Positions 36,365 through 46,043 of a stretch of 64,000 bases of DNA are shown here, one piece after another. Origin of the DNA: Alterirhizorhabdus solaris (lineage in GTDB: Bacteria > Pseudomonadota > Alphaproteobacteria > Sphingomonadales > Sphingomonadaceae). Numbering within the stretch: position 1 is the first letter of the stretch; every line of letters starts with the position of its first letter. Position numbers and translations under genes: made by a program. The stretch lies in NCBI RefSeq assembly GCF_007785815.1, contig NZ_VNIM01000006.1:1-64000 (forward strand), read 5' to 3'. The notes below the pieces were generated by a model. The model had not been told where the DNA came from, searched no databases, and saw nothing but the letters and a program-made list of their open reading frames with translations.

Positions 36365-38706
36365 CCCTGCGCTTCCGCACGCTGCGCGCGAAGCTTTCGG
36401 TGCTGTACGCCGGGCTGTTCGTGCTCGTGCTGGGGGCGCTGGCGATCGTGGGGCAGGTGCTGATCGCCAACAATGCCACGCGCGCCGTCCGCAACGAGCT
36501 TGCCGCGAGCAGCAGCGTGTTCGATCGCATCTGGGCGCTGCGCGCGCGTGCGCTGGCCGACAGCGCGGACGTGCTGGCACGCGATTTCGGCTTCCGCTCG
36601 GCCGTGGCGACGGGCGACCGGCCGACGATCGAGTCGGCGCTGGCCAACCTGCGCAAGCGCGCCGGCGTCGCGACCGTCTTCATCACGATGGAGGACGGCA
36701 GCGTGATCGGCGACGGCCCCGCCCCGCTGCGCGCGCTGGCGCGCGACGTGCCGTTCCGGATGGACGAAGCCGGCGGGGATGCCGTGGTGAGCGGCGAGGC
36801 CACCGCCGTCCGCATGATCGTCGCGCCGATCCTGGCCCCCACGCAGGTGGGCTTCGTGGTGTTCGCGATGCCGATCGACGCGGCCGATCTGCAGGCGCTG
36901 GAACGCCTGTCCTCGATCCCCCTCACCGCCGTCGTGGCGCGGCGCGACGGCGCGGGGCGGTGGACGACAGGCGACGCGCGCGATGCCGATGGCGGCGCGG
37001 CGCTGAACAGTCTCGTCTCCCACGCCCTGCGCCAGCGCCGGTCCGCCCCGGAGCCGATCCGGCTGGCGGACGAGGACGGCATCGCGCTGGCCAAGCCCCT
37101 GCCCGCGATCGCCGGCGCACCGGAGGCGGTGCTGGTGCTCAGCTATCCGATGGCCAAGGCGATGGCGCCGTTCCGCAGCCTGCAGGTGGGCATCCTCGGC
37201 GCCGGCCTGCTGGGGCTGCTGCTCGTCCTGCTCGGCAGCGTCCGCCTCGCGCGCGGCATCGCCGAGCCGATCGCGGTGCTCGACCGCGCCGCGCGCGCGC
37301 TGGAGGCCGGCGAGTTCACCAAGGTGCCGATCCAGGGACATGACGAGGTGTCGCGGCTGGCCGTGAGCTTCAACGCGATGTCCGACGGGATCGTGCTGCG
37401 CGAGAACCACATCGCGCATCTGGCCTTCCACGATTCGCTGACGGGCCTGCCGAACCGCGTGCTGTTCCGCGAGCAGCTGGATGCCGCGCTGCGCACCGCC
37501 TGCCGGCGCGGCACGCAGATGGCGTTGCTGTGCCTCGACCTCGACGGGTTCAAGGCCGTGAACGACACGCTGGGCCACCCGGTCGGCGATGCGTTGCTGC
37601 GCGAGCTTTCGGCGATCCTGGAGGCGACGGCGAACGGCGCCCTCGTCTCGCGTCTGGGCGGCGACGAGTTCGCGATCATCCTGAGCGACTATGCCGAGGG
37701 CCGCCCGCGCCTGCTGGCGCAGGCCATCCTCGACAGGGTACGCCGGCCCGTCGCGGTGGCCGGCCACCAGATCGCCACCGGCGCCAGCATCGGCATCGCG
37801 ATCGGCCCGACGGACAGCGACGATCCCGATGCGCTGCTGAAGAACGCCGACCTGGCCCTGTACCGCGCCAAGCAGGACGGGCGCGGCAATTACCGCTTCT
37901 TCGAGCCGGCGCTCGATGCCGCCGCGCGCAAGCGCCGCCAGATGGAGCTGGACCTGCGCGACGCGCTCGCCAACGGCCAGCTCAGCCTCGATTTCCAGCC
38001 GATCTACAGCCTGTCCAACGATGCGATCAGCGGGCTGGAGGCGTTGCTGCGCTGGCGCCACCCCGAACAGGGGCTGATCTCCCCGGTCGAGTTCATCCCC
38101 GTCGCCGAGGATACCGGGCTGATCCAGCAGATCGGCGAATGGGTGATCCACGAGGCCTGCCGCCAGGCGATGACATGGCCCGGCACGCTGCGCGTGGCGG
38201 TGAACGTGTCGCCGCTGCAGTTCCGCAACACCGGGCTGGCCGACATCATCGTCCAGGCGCTCGCCCACAGCGGCCTGCCGCCGTCGCGGCTGGAGATCGA
38301 GATCACCGAATCGATCTTCCTTGGATCGACCGAGACGACGCTGGCCATGCTGCACCACCTGCGCGCGCTGGGTATCCGCATCGCGCTCGACGACTTCGGC
38401 ACCGGCTATTCCAGCCTCAGCTATCTGCGCCGCTTTCCCTTCGACAAGATCAAGATCGACCGCAGCTTCGTCACCGACATAAACCTCACGCAGAGCGCGG
38501 CCGCCATCGTCCACGCCATCGTCGATCTCGCGCGCGCGCTCGGCATGGAGACGACGGCCGAGGGCGTGGAGGACGAGGCGCAGCTGGCCGAGCTGCGCCA
38601 TCAGGGGTGCAGCAGCATCCAGGGGTTCCTGTTGAGCCGGCCGATCCACGCCGACGACGTGGTCACGATGGTGACGCGCCAGCCGGGAACGCGCCGGGCG
38701 GCCTGA
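36361..38706 (+). CDS. Membrane-bound GGDEF-EAL cyclic di-GMP enzyme
   Basis: The 781-residue protein has a first membrane helix (about 12-35), a periplasmic sensor region to about 265, a second helix (about 272-298), HAMP, GGDEF (motif GGDEF at 433-437, intact) and EAL (motif at 560-562 in GLEALLRW, plus DDFGTGYSSL). Both active sites look complete, so it may make or break cyclic di-GMP depending on its input. It overlaps the cupredoxin-like gene by four bases; that protein and the exported globin may feed its periplasmic sensor. Confidence 0.93.
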   Translation: MTLRFRTLRAKLSVLYAGLFVLVLGALAIVGQVLIANNATRAVRNELAASSSVFDRIWALRARALADSADVLARDFGFRSAVATGDRPTIESALANLRKRAGVATVFITMEDGSVIGDGPAPLRALARDVPFRMDEAGGDAVVSGEATAVRMIVAPILAPTQVGFVVFAMPIDAADLQALERLSSIPLTAVVARRDGAGRWTTGDARDADGGAALNSLVSHALRQRRSAPEPIRLADEDGIALAKPLPAIAGAPEAVLVLSYPMAKAMAPFRSLQVGILGAGLLGLLLVLLGSVRLARGIAEPIAVLDRAARALEAGEFTKVPIQGHDEVSRLAVSFNAMSDGIVLRENHIAHLAFHDSLTGLPNRVLFREQLDAALRTACRRGTQMALLCLDLDGFKAVNDTLGHPVGDALLRELSAILEATANGALVSRLGGDEFAIILSDYAEGRPRLLAQAILDRVRRPVAVAGHQIATGASIGIAIGPTDSDDPDALLKNADLALYRAKQDGRGNYRFFEPALDAAARKRRQMELDLRDALANGQLSLDFQPIYSLSNDAISGLEALLRWRHPEQGLISPVEFIPVAEDTGLIQQIGEWVIHEACRQAMTWPGTLRVAVNVSPLQFRNTGLADIIVQALAHSGLPPSRLEIEITESIFLGSTETTLAMLHHLRALGIRIALDDFGTGYSSLSYLRRFPFDKIKIDRSFVTDINLTQSAAAIVHAIVDLARALGMETTAEGVEDEAQLAELRHQGCSSIQGFLLSRPIHADDVVTMVTRQPGTRRAA

Positions 38707-38840
38707 GCTGGCGGTCGGCGCGTCAGGCAGCGGGTATAGATGAAGGCCGCCGTCAACGCCGTTGGGCTATTGGAAGCCGGGCTGCCGTCGATATCCTCGC
38801 CCGCGCCGCCACGCTCGGCGACACACCCGACATTTCCACA

Positions 38841-38860
38841 TGCCGAGCGAAGTCGAGGCA
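38841..38860. repeat. REP-like palindromic repeat
   Basis: TGCCGAGCGAAGTCGAGGCA is an imperfect palindrome in the gap between convergent genes. Its core CGAGCGAAGTCGAG (38844-38857) recurs at 42847-42860. This resembles the short intergenic repeats scattered through sphingomonad genomes. Confidence 0.65.
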
Positions 38861-38926
38861 CGTTGCGCGACACCGCGGATACCCCCCCGGTTCCGCTCGG
38901 AGAGCGATCGCGGGTGGCGAACCGCC

Positions 38927-40015
38927 TCAGAACCCCAGTTCGGCCATTTCCACCACGCGCTTCTCGCGCACGCTCGTCTCGGCGGCGATACCGATCGCCA
39001 CCGCGCGCAGGCCGTCCTCCGCCGTCACCGTCACCGGCCCCTCGCCCCGCACCGCCGCCGCGAAGGCGACATGCTGATAATAGGTCGCGCCGTGGTGCGA
39101 TCCGGCCGCCATCGCCGCTGCATCCACCGCCACATGGGTGCGCTCCGCCGCCTTCGGCCCGCGCCAGTCGACACGGGGCGACCACACGATGTCGCCGGGC
39201 GGGATCAGCACGTCCAGCCGGGCGGTGTCGCCGGTGGCGCTGATCTCCTCCTGCGTCTCGGCTCCTTCGGCGAACATGCACAGGTCCAGCATGGCGCGCA
39301 CGCCGTTGGCGAACTCGACCACGGTGTAGCTGTTGTCGATGATGTCGGGCGCGGCACCGTCGTACAGCTCGCCGCGATGGTTCACGTCGTTGCTCCCCGA
39401 GCAGTAGACCCGCACCGGCTCCGCCTGCACGATCAGCCGCATCAGGTCGAAGAAGTGGCAGCATTTCTCCACCATCGTGCCGCCGGTGTTGCGGGCGAAG
39501 CGGTTCCAGTCCCCCACCTTTTCAAGGAACGGGAAGCGGTGCTCGCGCATCGCCAGCATCCGCAGATCGCCGATGCGCCCGCCGTGCACCTGCGCGATGA
39601 ATTCGGCGACGGGCGGCATGTAGCGATATTCCATGCCGGTCCAGAACGGCGCGGGCCGCCCGGCGGTACGGTCCACGATCCAGCGCGCGTCCTCCAGCGT
39701 GGTGGCGAGCGGCTTCTCGCACAGGATCGCCACGTCGCGGTCCAGCAGCGGGGCCAGCACCGCGCGGTGGGTGAAGTTGGGTGACGCGACGACCACCGCG
39801 TCCACCTGCGCGCCCGCCGCGAACGCCTCGACCGAATCGAACCGCGCCACGCGATCCGCGCCGGCCCCCAGCGCGTCCGTCGCCCAGCCGAGCGAGGCCG
39901 GCGTCGGATCGGCGATCGCCACCAGCTCGGCATCGGGCAGGATCGCGATGTTGCGTAAGTGCTCCAGCCCCATCATGCCCGTGCCGACGATGCCGTAGCG
40001 GATCAAGTCTCCCAT
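38927..40015 (-). CDS. Gfo/Idh/MocA-family NAD(P)-dependent oxidoreductase
   Basis: This 362-residue dehydrogenase has an N-terminal Rossmann fold (GIVGTGMMGLEH) and the EKP motif (LCEKPLA) whose Lys is catalytic, then the C-terminal substrate domain with GGTMVEKCCHFFDLMR, where the His is likely catalytic. Such enzymes oxidise hydroxyl groups of sugars, inositols or related polyols. GAGGA five bases before the ATG at 40015 fixes the start. It is divergent from the aldo/keto reductase and flanks the sulfatase/TonB locus. Confidence 0.9.
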   Translation of the reverse strand: MGDLIRYGIVGTGMMGLEHLRNIAILPDAELVAIADPTPASLGWATDALGAGADRVARFDSVEAFAAGAQVDAVVVASPNFTHRAVLAPLLDRDVAILCEKPLATTLEDARWIVDRTAGRPAPFWTGMEYRYMPPVAEFIAQVHGGRIGDLRMLAMREHRFPFLEKVGDWNRFARNTGGTMVEKCCHFFDLMRLIVQAEPVRVYCSGSNDVNHRGELYDGAAPDIIDNSYTVVEFANGVRAMLDLCMFAEGAETQEEISATGDTARLDVLIPPGDIVWSPRVDWRGPKAAERTHVAVDAAAMAAGSHHGATYYQHVAFAAAVRGEGPVTVTAEDGLRAVAIGIAAETSVREKRVVEMAELGF

Positions 40016-40044
40016 GCGCGTCCTCGCTGTGCCATTGAACGGCC

Positions 40045-40938
40045 ATGACAATGCTGCCCCTCTCCTCCGAACCGCGTGCCCTGGGCAAGAGCGGATTGAC
40101 CGTTTCGCCGCTTGCCTGGGGCATGTGGCGTTTTGCCGGTGACGATCCGGCCGCCGCGCGGGCGAAGATCGACGCGGCGCTGGCGATCGGCATCACGCTG
40201 TTCGACACCGCCGACATCTACGGCTTCCCCACCCCCGGGTTCGGCGAGGCGGAGGCGTTGCTTGGCCGCGTCTTCGCCGAGGACCGGTCCTTGCGGGATC
40301 GCATGGTGCTGGCCACCAAGGGCGGCATCGTGCCACCGACGCCTTATGATTCCAGCGCGGCCTATCTGACCGCAGCGCTCGATGCGTCGCTGAAGCGGCT
40401 GGGGGTGGAGCAGGTGGACCTGTGGCAGATCCACCGGCCCGACATGCTCACCCACCCGCAGGAGGTGGCGGGCGCGCTCGTCCGCATGGTGGAGAGCGGC
40501 AAGGCGCGCACGGTGGGCGTCTCGAACTACACGGCCGGGCAGACGGCGGCGTTGCAGGCATGGCTGCCCTTCCCGCTCGCCAGCCACCAGCCCGAATGGT
40601 CGGCGCTGCACACGCATCCGCTGTTCGACGGGATCGCCGATCAGGCGATGGCGCGCGACATGGCGGTGCTTGCCTGGTCCCCGCTGGGCGGCGGGCGGCT
40701 GGGGAACGGAGACGGCGCGGTGGCAGCCCTGCTCGCGGCGCATGGCGAACGGCACGGCGTGTCGGCGACGGCGGCGGCCTACAGCTGGCTGATGTCGCAT
40801 CCCGCGCGGCCGATCCCGATCGTCGGCACGCAGGATCCGGCGCGCATCGCGCAGGCGGTCGATGCCTTCAAGGCGCCGTGGACGCGCACCGAATGGTACG
40901 CCGTGCTGGTGGCATCGACGGGCGAGAAACTGCCATGA
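40045..40938 (+). CDS. Aldo/keto reductase
   Basis: The 297-residue protein is a TIM-barrel NAD(P)H-dependent reductase. The catalytic tetrad is visible: Asp and Tyr in FDTADIYG, Lys in LATKGG and His in WQIHRPD. The cofactor-binding region is near VGTQDPARI. It begins the plus-strand run aldo/keto reductase, LLM monooxygenase, PhyH and probably handles a sugar or small aldehyde. The next gene's ATG overlaps its stop by four bases. Confidence 0.9.
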   Translation: MTMLPLSSEPRALGKSGLTVSPLAWGMWRFAGDDPAAARAKIDAALAIGITLFDTADIYGFPTPGFGEAEALLGRVFAEDRSLRDRMVLATKGGIVPPTPYDSSAAYLTAALDASLKRLGVEQVDLWQIHRPDMLTHPQEVAGALVRMVESGKARTVGVSNYTAGQTAALQAWLPFPLASHQPEWSALHTHPLFDGIADQAMARDMAVLAWSPLGGGRLGNGDGAVAALLAAHGERHGVSATAAAYSWLMSHPARPIPIVGTQDPARIAQAVDAFKAPWTRTEWYAVLVASTGEKLP

Positions 40939-42017
40939 GCCTGTCCCCGTGCGAGGTCAGCTGGTTCTCGGCGCTGTGCGACGACGACTATGAGTTTCTC
41001 GGGCAACCCGATCCGCTGCTGCGATCCTCGTGGGCGCATTGTCGCGACATCGTGATGCAGGCGGAGAGCGGCGGGTTCGACAATATCCTGCTGCCGTCGG
41101 GCTATGCGCTGGGCATCGACACCACCGCCTTCGCCGCCGCCATCGCGCCGATGCTGCGGCGGATGCGGCTGCTGATGGCGGTGCGGATCGGCGAAAGCTG
41201 GCCGCCGCAACTGGCCCGCCAGATCGCCACGATCGACCGGATGCTCGGGGCCGATGCAGGCGGCAACGGCCGGCTGGCGATCAACATCATCTCCTCCGAT
41301 CTGCCCGGGCAGGTGATGGCGAGCGGCCCGCGCTACGCCCGCACGCTGGAGGGGATGCAGATCCTGCGAACCCTGCTCAACGGCGAGCCGCTCGATCATC
41401 AGGGACAGCACTGGCAGCTGAAGCTCGATCCGCCGCGCGTGGCCACCGTCAACGGCCGCAGCCCCCTGTTCTACTTCGGCGGGCTTTCGGAGGATGCGCG
41501 CGAGGCGGCGGCGCAGGGGTGCGACGTCTATCTGATGTGGCCCGATACCATGCCGGCGGTGCGCGGTATCGTGGCCGACATGCGCGCCCGCGCCGCGCGC
41601 CACGGCCGCACGCTCCGCTTCGGCTACCGCGTGCATGTGGTGGTGCGCGAGACGGAAGCCGAGGCACGCGCCGCCGCCTCGCGGCTGCTGTCCAGGCTGG
41701 ACGATGCGGCGGGCGCGGCGATCCGCGCGCAATCGCTCGACTCGCAGTCGGCCGGGGTGCGGCGGCAGGCCGAGCTGCGCGAGCGCGCGGGCAACGAGGG
41801 CTATGCCGAGGACAATCTGTGGACCGGCATCGGCCGCGCGCGATCGGGCTGCGGCGCCGCGATCGTCGGCGATCCCGATCAGGTGCTGGCCAAGCTGGCG
41901 GCGTATCGCGCGGAAGGGATCGAGGCGTTCATCCTCTCGGGCTACCCCCATGCGGCGGAGGCGGACCTGTTCGCCCGTCATGTGCTCCCGAGGCTGGATC
42001 ACGCACCGCTGGCATAG
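40935..42017 (+). CDS. LLM-class flavin-dependent monooxygenase (SsuD-like)
   Basis: This 360-residue bacterial luciferase-like enzyme resembles FMNH2-dependent alkanesulfonate monooxygenases (DNILLPSGYALGIDTTAFAAAIAP, NIISSDLPGQ, RYARTLEGMQILRTLL, PLFYFGGLSEDAREAAA). It would cleave a C-S or similar bond with reduced flavin. No flavin reductase is adjacent. An F420 dependence is possible in principle for this superfamily but its similarity is to the FMN branch. It is translationally coupled to the aldo/keto reductase. Confidence 0.88.
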   Translation: MSLSPCEVSWFSALCDDDYEFLGQPDPLLRSSWAHCRDIVMQAESGGFDNILLPSGYALGIDTTAFAAAIAPMLRRMRLLMAVRIGESWPPQLARQIATIDRMLGADAGGNGRLAINIISSDLPGQVMASGPRYARTLEGMQILRTLLNGEPLDHQGQHWQLKLDPPRVATVNGRSPLFYFGGLSEDAREAAAQGCDVYLMWPDTMPAVRGIVADMRARAARHGRTLRFGYRVHVVVRETEAEARAAASRLLSRLDDAAGAAIRAQSLDSQSAGVRRQAELRERAGNEGYAEDNLWTGIGRARSGCGAAIVGDPDQVLAKLAAYRAEGIEAFILSGYPHAAEADLFARHVLPRLDHAPLA

Positions 42018-42062
42018 AAAAACTGCGTGGTCACGGCGGGCGAACCGCCGGAGAGGGGATGG

Positions 42063-42812
42063 ATGAAGTTCGAGGCACAGGCCGGGCGGTACGCGCGTGA
42101 CGGCTTCGCCGTGTTCAAGGGCGCGCTGGCCGGGCCGCTGCTCGATCTGCTGCGCGGCGAGTGCGATGCCTTCGTGACGCGTGAGGATCGGCGGATGGAC
42201 GCCGCCGGCACCGACCGGCTGGGCCTGAGCCATCGCGGCAAACGCTATTTCGCCAACGAGTGCCAGCGCCAGACGCCGGCCCTGCGCGGCATGCTGTTCA
42301 GCCCGGCGATGGCCGATATCGCCCGCGCCACACTGGGCGACACCGCTTATTTCTTCTTCGACCAGTATGTCGTGAAGGGGCCGGAAGGCGGGCTGCCGTT
42401 CGCGTGGCATCAGGATTCGGGCTATGTCGCAGGCAACGGCGGGCCCGTGGATCATGCCCCCTACCTCACCTGCTGGTGCCCGCTGGACGATGCGACCGAA
42501 GCGAACGGCACCGTCCGCGTGATCCCCGGCAGCCACCGTGCCGGCATCCGTCCGCATGTGCGCGATGCCGCGACCGGCGATCTGGCCGTGGCGACGGACG
42601 AGCCGGGCGTGATCGTACCGGCGAAGGCCGGCGATATCGTCGCCTTCTCCAGCCTGCTGCTGCACGCCACCGGCGCCAACCGCTCGGCCGCCGCGCGCCG
42701 GGTATATCTGGCGCAATATACCCCGGAGGCGATGCTGAACCCCGGCACCCGCCAGTTGCGCCGCAACGCCATCGCCTTCGTGGCCGGCGGCAGACGGGTG
42801 ACGTTCGGATGA
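42063..42812 (+). CDS. Phytanoyl-CoA dioxygenase (PhyH) family protein
   Basis: This 249-residue Fe(II)/2-oxoglutarate-type oxygenase has the HxD pair in WHQDSGY, the distal iron His in LLLHATGANRS and an Arg shortly after that would bind 2-oxoglutarate. It probably hydroxylates a small organic substrate, which in similar sulfur-scavenging loci leads to desulfonation. The ATG at 42063 follows GAGGGG. It ends 331 bases before the transporter gene, a gap filled by repeats. Confidence 0.87.
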   Translation: MKFEAQAGRYARDGFAVFKGALAGPLLDLLRGECDAFVTREDRRMDAAGTDRLGLSHRGKRYFANECQRQTPALRGMLFSPAMADIARATLGDTAYFFFDQYVVKGPEGGLPFAWHQDSGYVAGNGGPVDHAPYLTCWCPLDDATEANGTVRVIPGSHRAGIRPHVRDAATGDLAVATDEPGVIVPAKAGDIVAFSSLLLHATGANRSAAARRVYLAQYTPEAMLNPGTRQLRRNAIAFVAGGRRVTFG

Positions 42813-42843
42813 GCTTCGATCACCCTCCGATTGTGTCGAGCAG

Positions 42844-43093
42844 CATCGAGCGAAGTCGAGTACCGAGGGCCGGACAGGTATCTCTGCAAGCGGATTCCGG
42901 CTTCGCCCGATGCCGCTCGATACAGACGTCTGGGACCAAGGCGGATCGACATTCAGCCCCGATGGTGTGGAAACCGATGTTACATCCGTCACCCCGGCCT
43001 CGTGCCGGGGTCCACCGGGCTACGGAGGATCGGCTGAAGGCCCGGATGACAGCGTTCGTGAGGCGGTGGACCCCGGAACAGGTCCGGGGTGAC
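42844..43093. repeat. Repeat-filled gap: REP core and long inverted repeat
   Basis: The 331-base gap 42813-43143 has no gene. It contains the REP-like core CGAGCGAAGTCGAG at 42847-42860 and a large nested inverted repeat at 42988-43093. In the latter, GTCACCCCGG pairs with CCGGGGTGAC at the ends, and CCGGGGTCCACCG (43005) pairs with CGGTGGACCCCGG (43064) inside. A related copy occurs at 58839-58942. These look like mobile intergenic repeats, possibly RAYT-type, and could form a cruciform or an RNA hairpin. Confidence 0.7.
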
Positions 43094-43143
43094 GGCCATG
43101 GGCGGAGCCTCCCGGCGAATGCGATCGCCGCTGGAAACACCGC

Positions 43144-44412
43144 ATGATCCTCCTCTCCCCCCGCCGCCGCTGGCTGCTGTTCGCGCTGGTGCTGACGGCG
43201 AACATCCTCAACCTCGTCGATCGCCAGATCATCGCGGTGCTGAAACCCGTGATCTCGGCCGATCTCGGCTGGAGCGACAATGATTACGGCAACCTCGCCG
43301 CCTGGTTCCAGGGGTCGGCGGCGCTGGCGTTTCTCTTTACCGGCTGGCTGGTCGACCGGCTGGGGGTGAAGTGGGCCAACCCGATCGGCGTGGCGGCGTG
43401 GAGCCTCGCGGCGCTGGCGCATGGCTGGGCGACGAGCATGACACAGTTCGTCGCCTGCCGGGTGGCGCTGGGGGCGACCGAGGCGATGGGCACGCCCGCC
43501 GGCGTCAAGACGATCGCGACGATCTTCCCGCCCCGGCTGCGTTCCACCGGCTTCGGCCTGTCGAACGCGGTAGGCAGCGTGGGTGCGATCGTGACGCCGC
43601 TGGCGATCCCGGCGATTGCGATCGCGTTCGGCTGGCGCGGCGCGTTCATCATCGCCGGGCTGCTGGGGCTGGCGTGGGCGGCCGTGTGGCTGCTGACGAC
43701 ACGCGGGCTGTCGTTCGGCGCCGAGCCGCCGGTGGCCACGCCCGATCCGGATACGCTGCCCGATGCACCGCCCGCTTACGGCCCGATCCTCACCGACCGG
43801 CGGACATGGGCGATCGCCGTCGCCAAAATTCTGTCCGATGCGACATGGTGGCTGATGCTGTTCTGGATGCCCGATTTCTTCCACCGCATGTTCGGCCTCA
43901 CCGGCACCGATCTCGGCCCGCCGCTCGCCATCGCCTATGGCGGCGCGGCGGTGGGATCGCTGGTGGCGGGCATGGCGGCCAGCCGGCTGCTGGCGGCGGG
44001 GTGGAGCGTCAACCGTGTCCGCAAGTCGGCGATGCTGGTGTCCGCGCTGATGGTGCTGCCGGTGCCGCTGGCGCTGTCCTCCGGCAGCTACGGCATGGCG
44101 GTGGGGCTGCTGGCGCTGGCGCTGGCCGGGCATCAGGGTTTTTCCACCAACCTGTTCGGCCTGATCGCGGATGTATCGCCGCGCGCCAAGGTGGGGCGCG
44201 TCACCGCGTTCGGTGCGTTCTGCGGCAATCTGGGCGGCATGGCGATCGCCAAGATCGCCGGCCTCGTGCTGGCCGCCGGGCTGGGCTACGGCCCGCTGTT
44301 CCTGTTCGCCAGCGTCTCCTATCTGCTGGCGCTCGGCTGGATCCAGCTGCTGCTGCCGCGTATCCGCCCGGTGGCGGACAATGATCCGATGGCACTGGCG
44401 GGGGCGCACTGA
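43144..44412 (+). CDS. MFS transporter, hexuronate/anion-cation symporter-like
   Basis: The 422-residue protein has about 12 transmembrane helices. It carries the motif NLVDRQIIAVLKP in helix 1 and the conserved loop WLVDRLGVKWANP between helices 2 and 3, typical of the ACS family that takes up organic anions such as hexuronates. With the overlapping sulfatase gene it likely imports the substrate or product of that enzyme. Substrate is inferred only. Confidence 0.88.
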   Translation: MILLSPRRRWLLFALVLTANILNLVDRQIIAVLKPVISADLGWSDNDYGNLAAWFQGSAALAFLFTGWLVDRLGVKWANPIGVAAWSLAALAHGWATSMTQFVACRVALGATEAMGTPAGVKTIATIFPPRLRSTGFGLSNAVGSVGAIVTPLAIPAIAIAFGWRGAFIIAGLLGLAWAAVWLLTTRGLSFGAEPPVATPDPDTLPDAPPAYGPILTDRRTWAIAVAKILSDATWWLMLFWMPDFFHRMFGLTGTDLGPPLAIAYGGAAVGSLVAGMAASRLLAAGWSVNRVRKSAMLVSALMVLPVPLALSSGSYGMAVGLLALALAGHQGFSTNLFGLIADVSPRAKVGRVTAFGAFCGNLGGMAIAKIAGLVLAAGLGYGPLFLFASVSYLLALGWIQLLLPRIRPVADNDPMALAGAH

Positions 44413-45977
44413 TGGCGGATGGGGAAAGGCGCGGCGTGCTGCTGGCGGCCACCGGCGCGGGAGAGCCGCATGCGGCGATGTCGTGGCCGCTCGACGGCCC
44501 CGCCGCCGCGCCCGTGCTGGAAACGCGCAGCGCCGGGCTGGCCCTGCCCCGCCGCCCCGGTGGCAAACCGCGCAACATCGTGGTGATCCTGACCGACGAT
44601 CATCGCTACGACGCGATGGGCTTCATGGGCACGCAGGATTTCGTCGAGACGCCCGTGCTGGACCGGCTGGCGCGCGAGGGGGCGTGGCTGAAGAACGCCT
44701 TCGTCACCACCGCGCTGTGTTCGCCCAGCCGCGCCACGATCTTCACCGGCCTCTACGCGCACCAGCACCGCGTGGTGGACAACAACCATCCGATCGCGCC
44801 GGGCCTCGTCTTCTACCCCGAATATCTCCAGGCCGCCGGCTACGAGACGGCGTTCATCGGCAAGTGGCACATGGGGCTGGAGGGCGACGACCCGCAGCCC
44901 GGCTTCGATCGCTGGGTCAGCTTCAAGGGGCAGGGCGATTACTGGCCCAACGGCGACGGGCTGAACGTGGACGGCGAACGCATCGAGCAGGACGGCTACC
45001 TGACCGACGTCCTCAACGATTTCGCGCTAGACTGGCTGGAGAGCCGCACGCGCGAGAAGCCGTTCATGCTGTTCCTCGCGCACAAGGCGGTGCACGCCGA
45101 ATTCTACCCCGCCCCGCGCCACCTCGGCCGGTACGACGCCGCCACCTTCCGCCCGCCCGAGACGATGGCGGCGGGCGTGGAAGGGCGGCCGATGTGGGTG
45201 GAGAACCAGCGCAACAGCTGGCACGGCGTCGACTTCGCCTATCACGCCAACCTCGACATCGGCGATTACTACAAGCGGTACATGGAGACGTTCCTCTCGG
45301 TGGACGAGGGGATCGGGCGGATCATGGATCACCTCGACCAGCGGGGCGAGCTGGACGACACGCTGATCCTTTACATGGGCGACAACGGCTTCCTGTTCGG
45401 CGAGCATGGCCTGATCGACAAACGTTGCGCCTATGAGGAGTCGATGCGGATCCCGATGCTGGCGCGCTGCCCGGCGCTGTTCCCAGGCGGCACCGTGGTG
45501 GAGCAGGTCGTCGCCAACCTCGACGTCGCGCCCACGCTGCTGGGGCTGGCCGGGCTGGAGCCGCCGGCGTGGATGGAGGGGCGTGACCTGCTGCCGCTGT
45601 TGCAGGGGCGGGACGTGCCGTGGCGCGAGGCCTTGCTCTACGAATATTACTGGGAACGCAATTTCCCGCAGACCCCCACCGTCCACGCGCTGCGCGAGGA
45701 CCGCTGGAAATACGTCCACTACCACGGCATCTGGGACATCGACGAGCTGTACGACCTGCAGGACGACCCGCTGGAATCGCGCAACCTGATCTTCAGCCCC
45801 GGCCACGAGGCGGTGGCCGAACGGCTGAGCGCGGCGCTGTTCGCGCGGCTGGAGGCGACCGGCGGGTTGCAGATCCCGCTGTCGCGCGATGCCGGGCTGC
45901 GCAATATATTGCGCGATGCCGCCGGGCCGGGGCTGGCGCCGTTCCCGGAGGCGCTGCTCAAGATGCTCGCGCGGTAG
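44412..45977 (+). CDS. Arylsulfatase-family (type I) sulfatase
   Basis: This 521-residue sulfatase has the formylglycine motif CSPSR within LCSPSRATIFTG, needing maturation by a formylglycine-generating enzyme not seen in the window. Metal ligands lie in ILTDDHRYDAMG and GDNGFLFGEHG, and GKWHMGL carries further active-site residues. It resembles sulfatases acting on sulfated glycans or aryl/alkyl sulfates. No signal peptide is apparent in the 50-residue N-terminal extension, so it may be cytoplasmic. It overlaps the transporter gene by one base (TGATG). Confidence 0.92.
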   Translation: MADGERRGVLLAATGAGEPHAAMSWPLDGPAAAPVLETRSAGLALPRRPGGKPRNIVVILTDDHRYDAMGFMGTQDFVETPVLDRLAREGAWLKNAFVTTALCSPSRATIFTGLYAHQHRVVDNNHPIAPGLVFYPEYLQAAGYETAFIGKWHMGLEGDDPQPGFDRWVSFKGQGDYWPNGDGLNVDGERIEQDGYLTDVLNDFALDWLESRTREKPFMLFLAHKAVHAEFYPAPRHLGRYDAATFRPPETMAAGVEGRPMWVENQRNSWHGVDFAYHANLDIGDYYKRYMETFLSVDEGIGRIMDHLDQRGELDDTLILYMGDNGFLFGEHGLIDKRCAYEESMRIPMLARCPALFPGGTVVEQVVANLDVAPTLLGLAGLEPPAWMEGRDLLPLLQGRDVPWREALLYEYYWERNFPQTPTVHALREDRWKYVHYHGIWDIDELYDLQDDPLESRNLIFSPGHEAVAERLSAALFARLEATGGLQIPLSRDAGLRNILRDAAGPGLAPFPEALLKMLAR

Positions 45978-46043
45978 CGAAACATCTTTACAACCAACGC
46001 AGTAGATTTAACGCGCCCCAACGGGCCAAGGGGGAACAGGACG

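Noticed and set aside
40935-42017. F420-dependent oxidoreductase using the cofactor made by the cof operon
   Set aside because: The sequence resembles the FMN-dependent SsuD branch rather than F420-dependent luciferase-like enzymes; the shared superfamily alone is not evidence.
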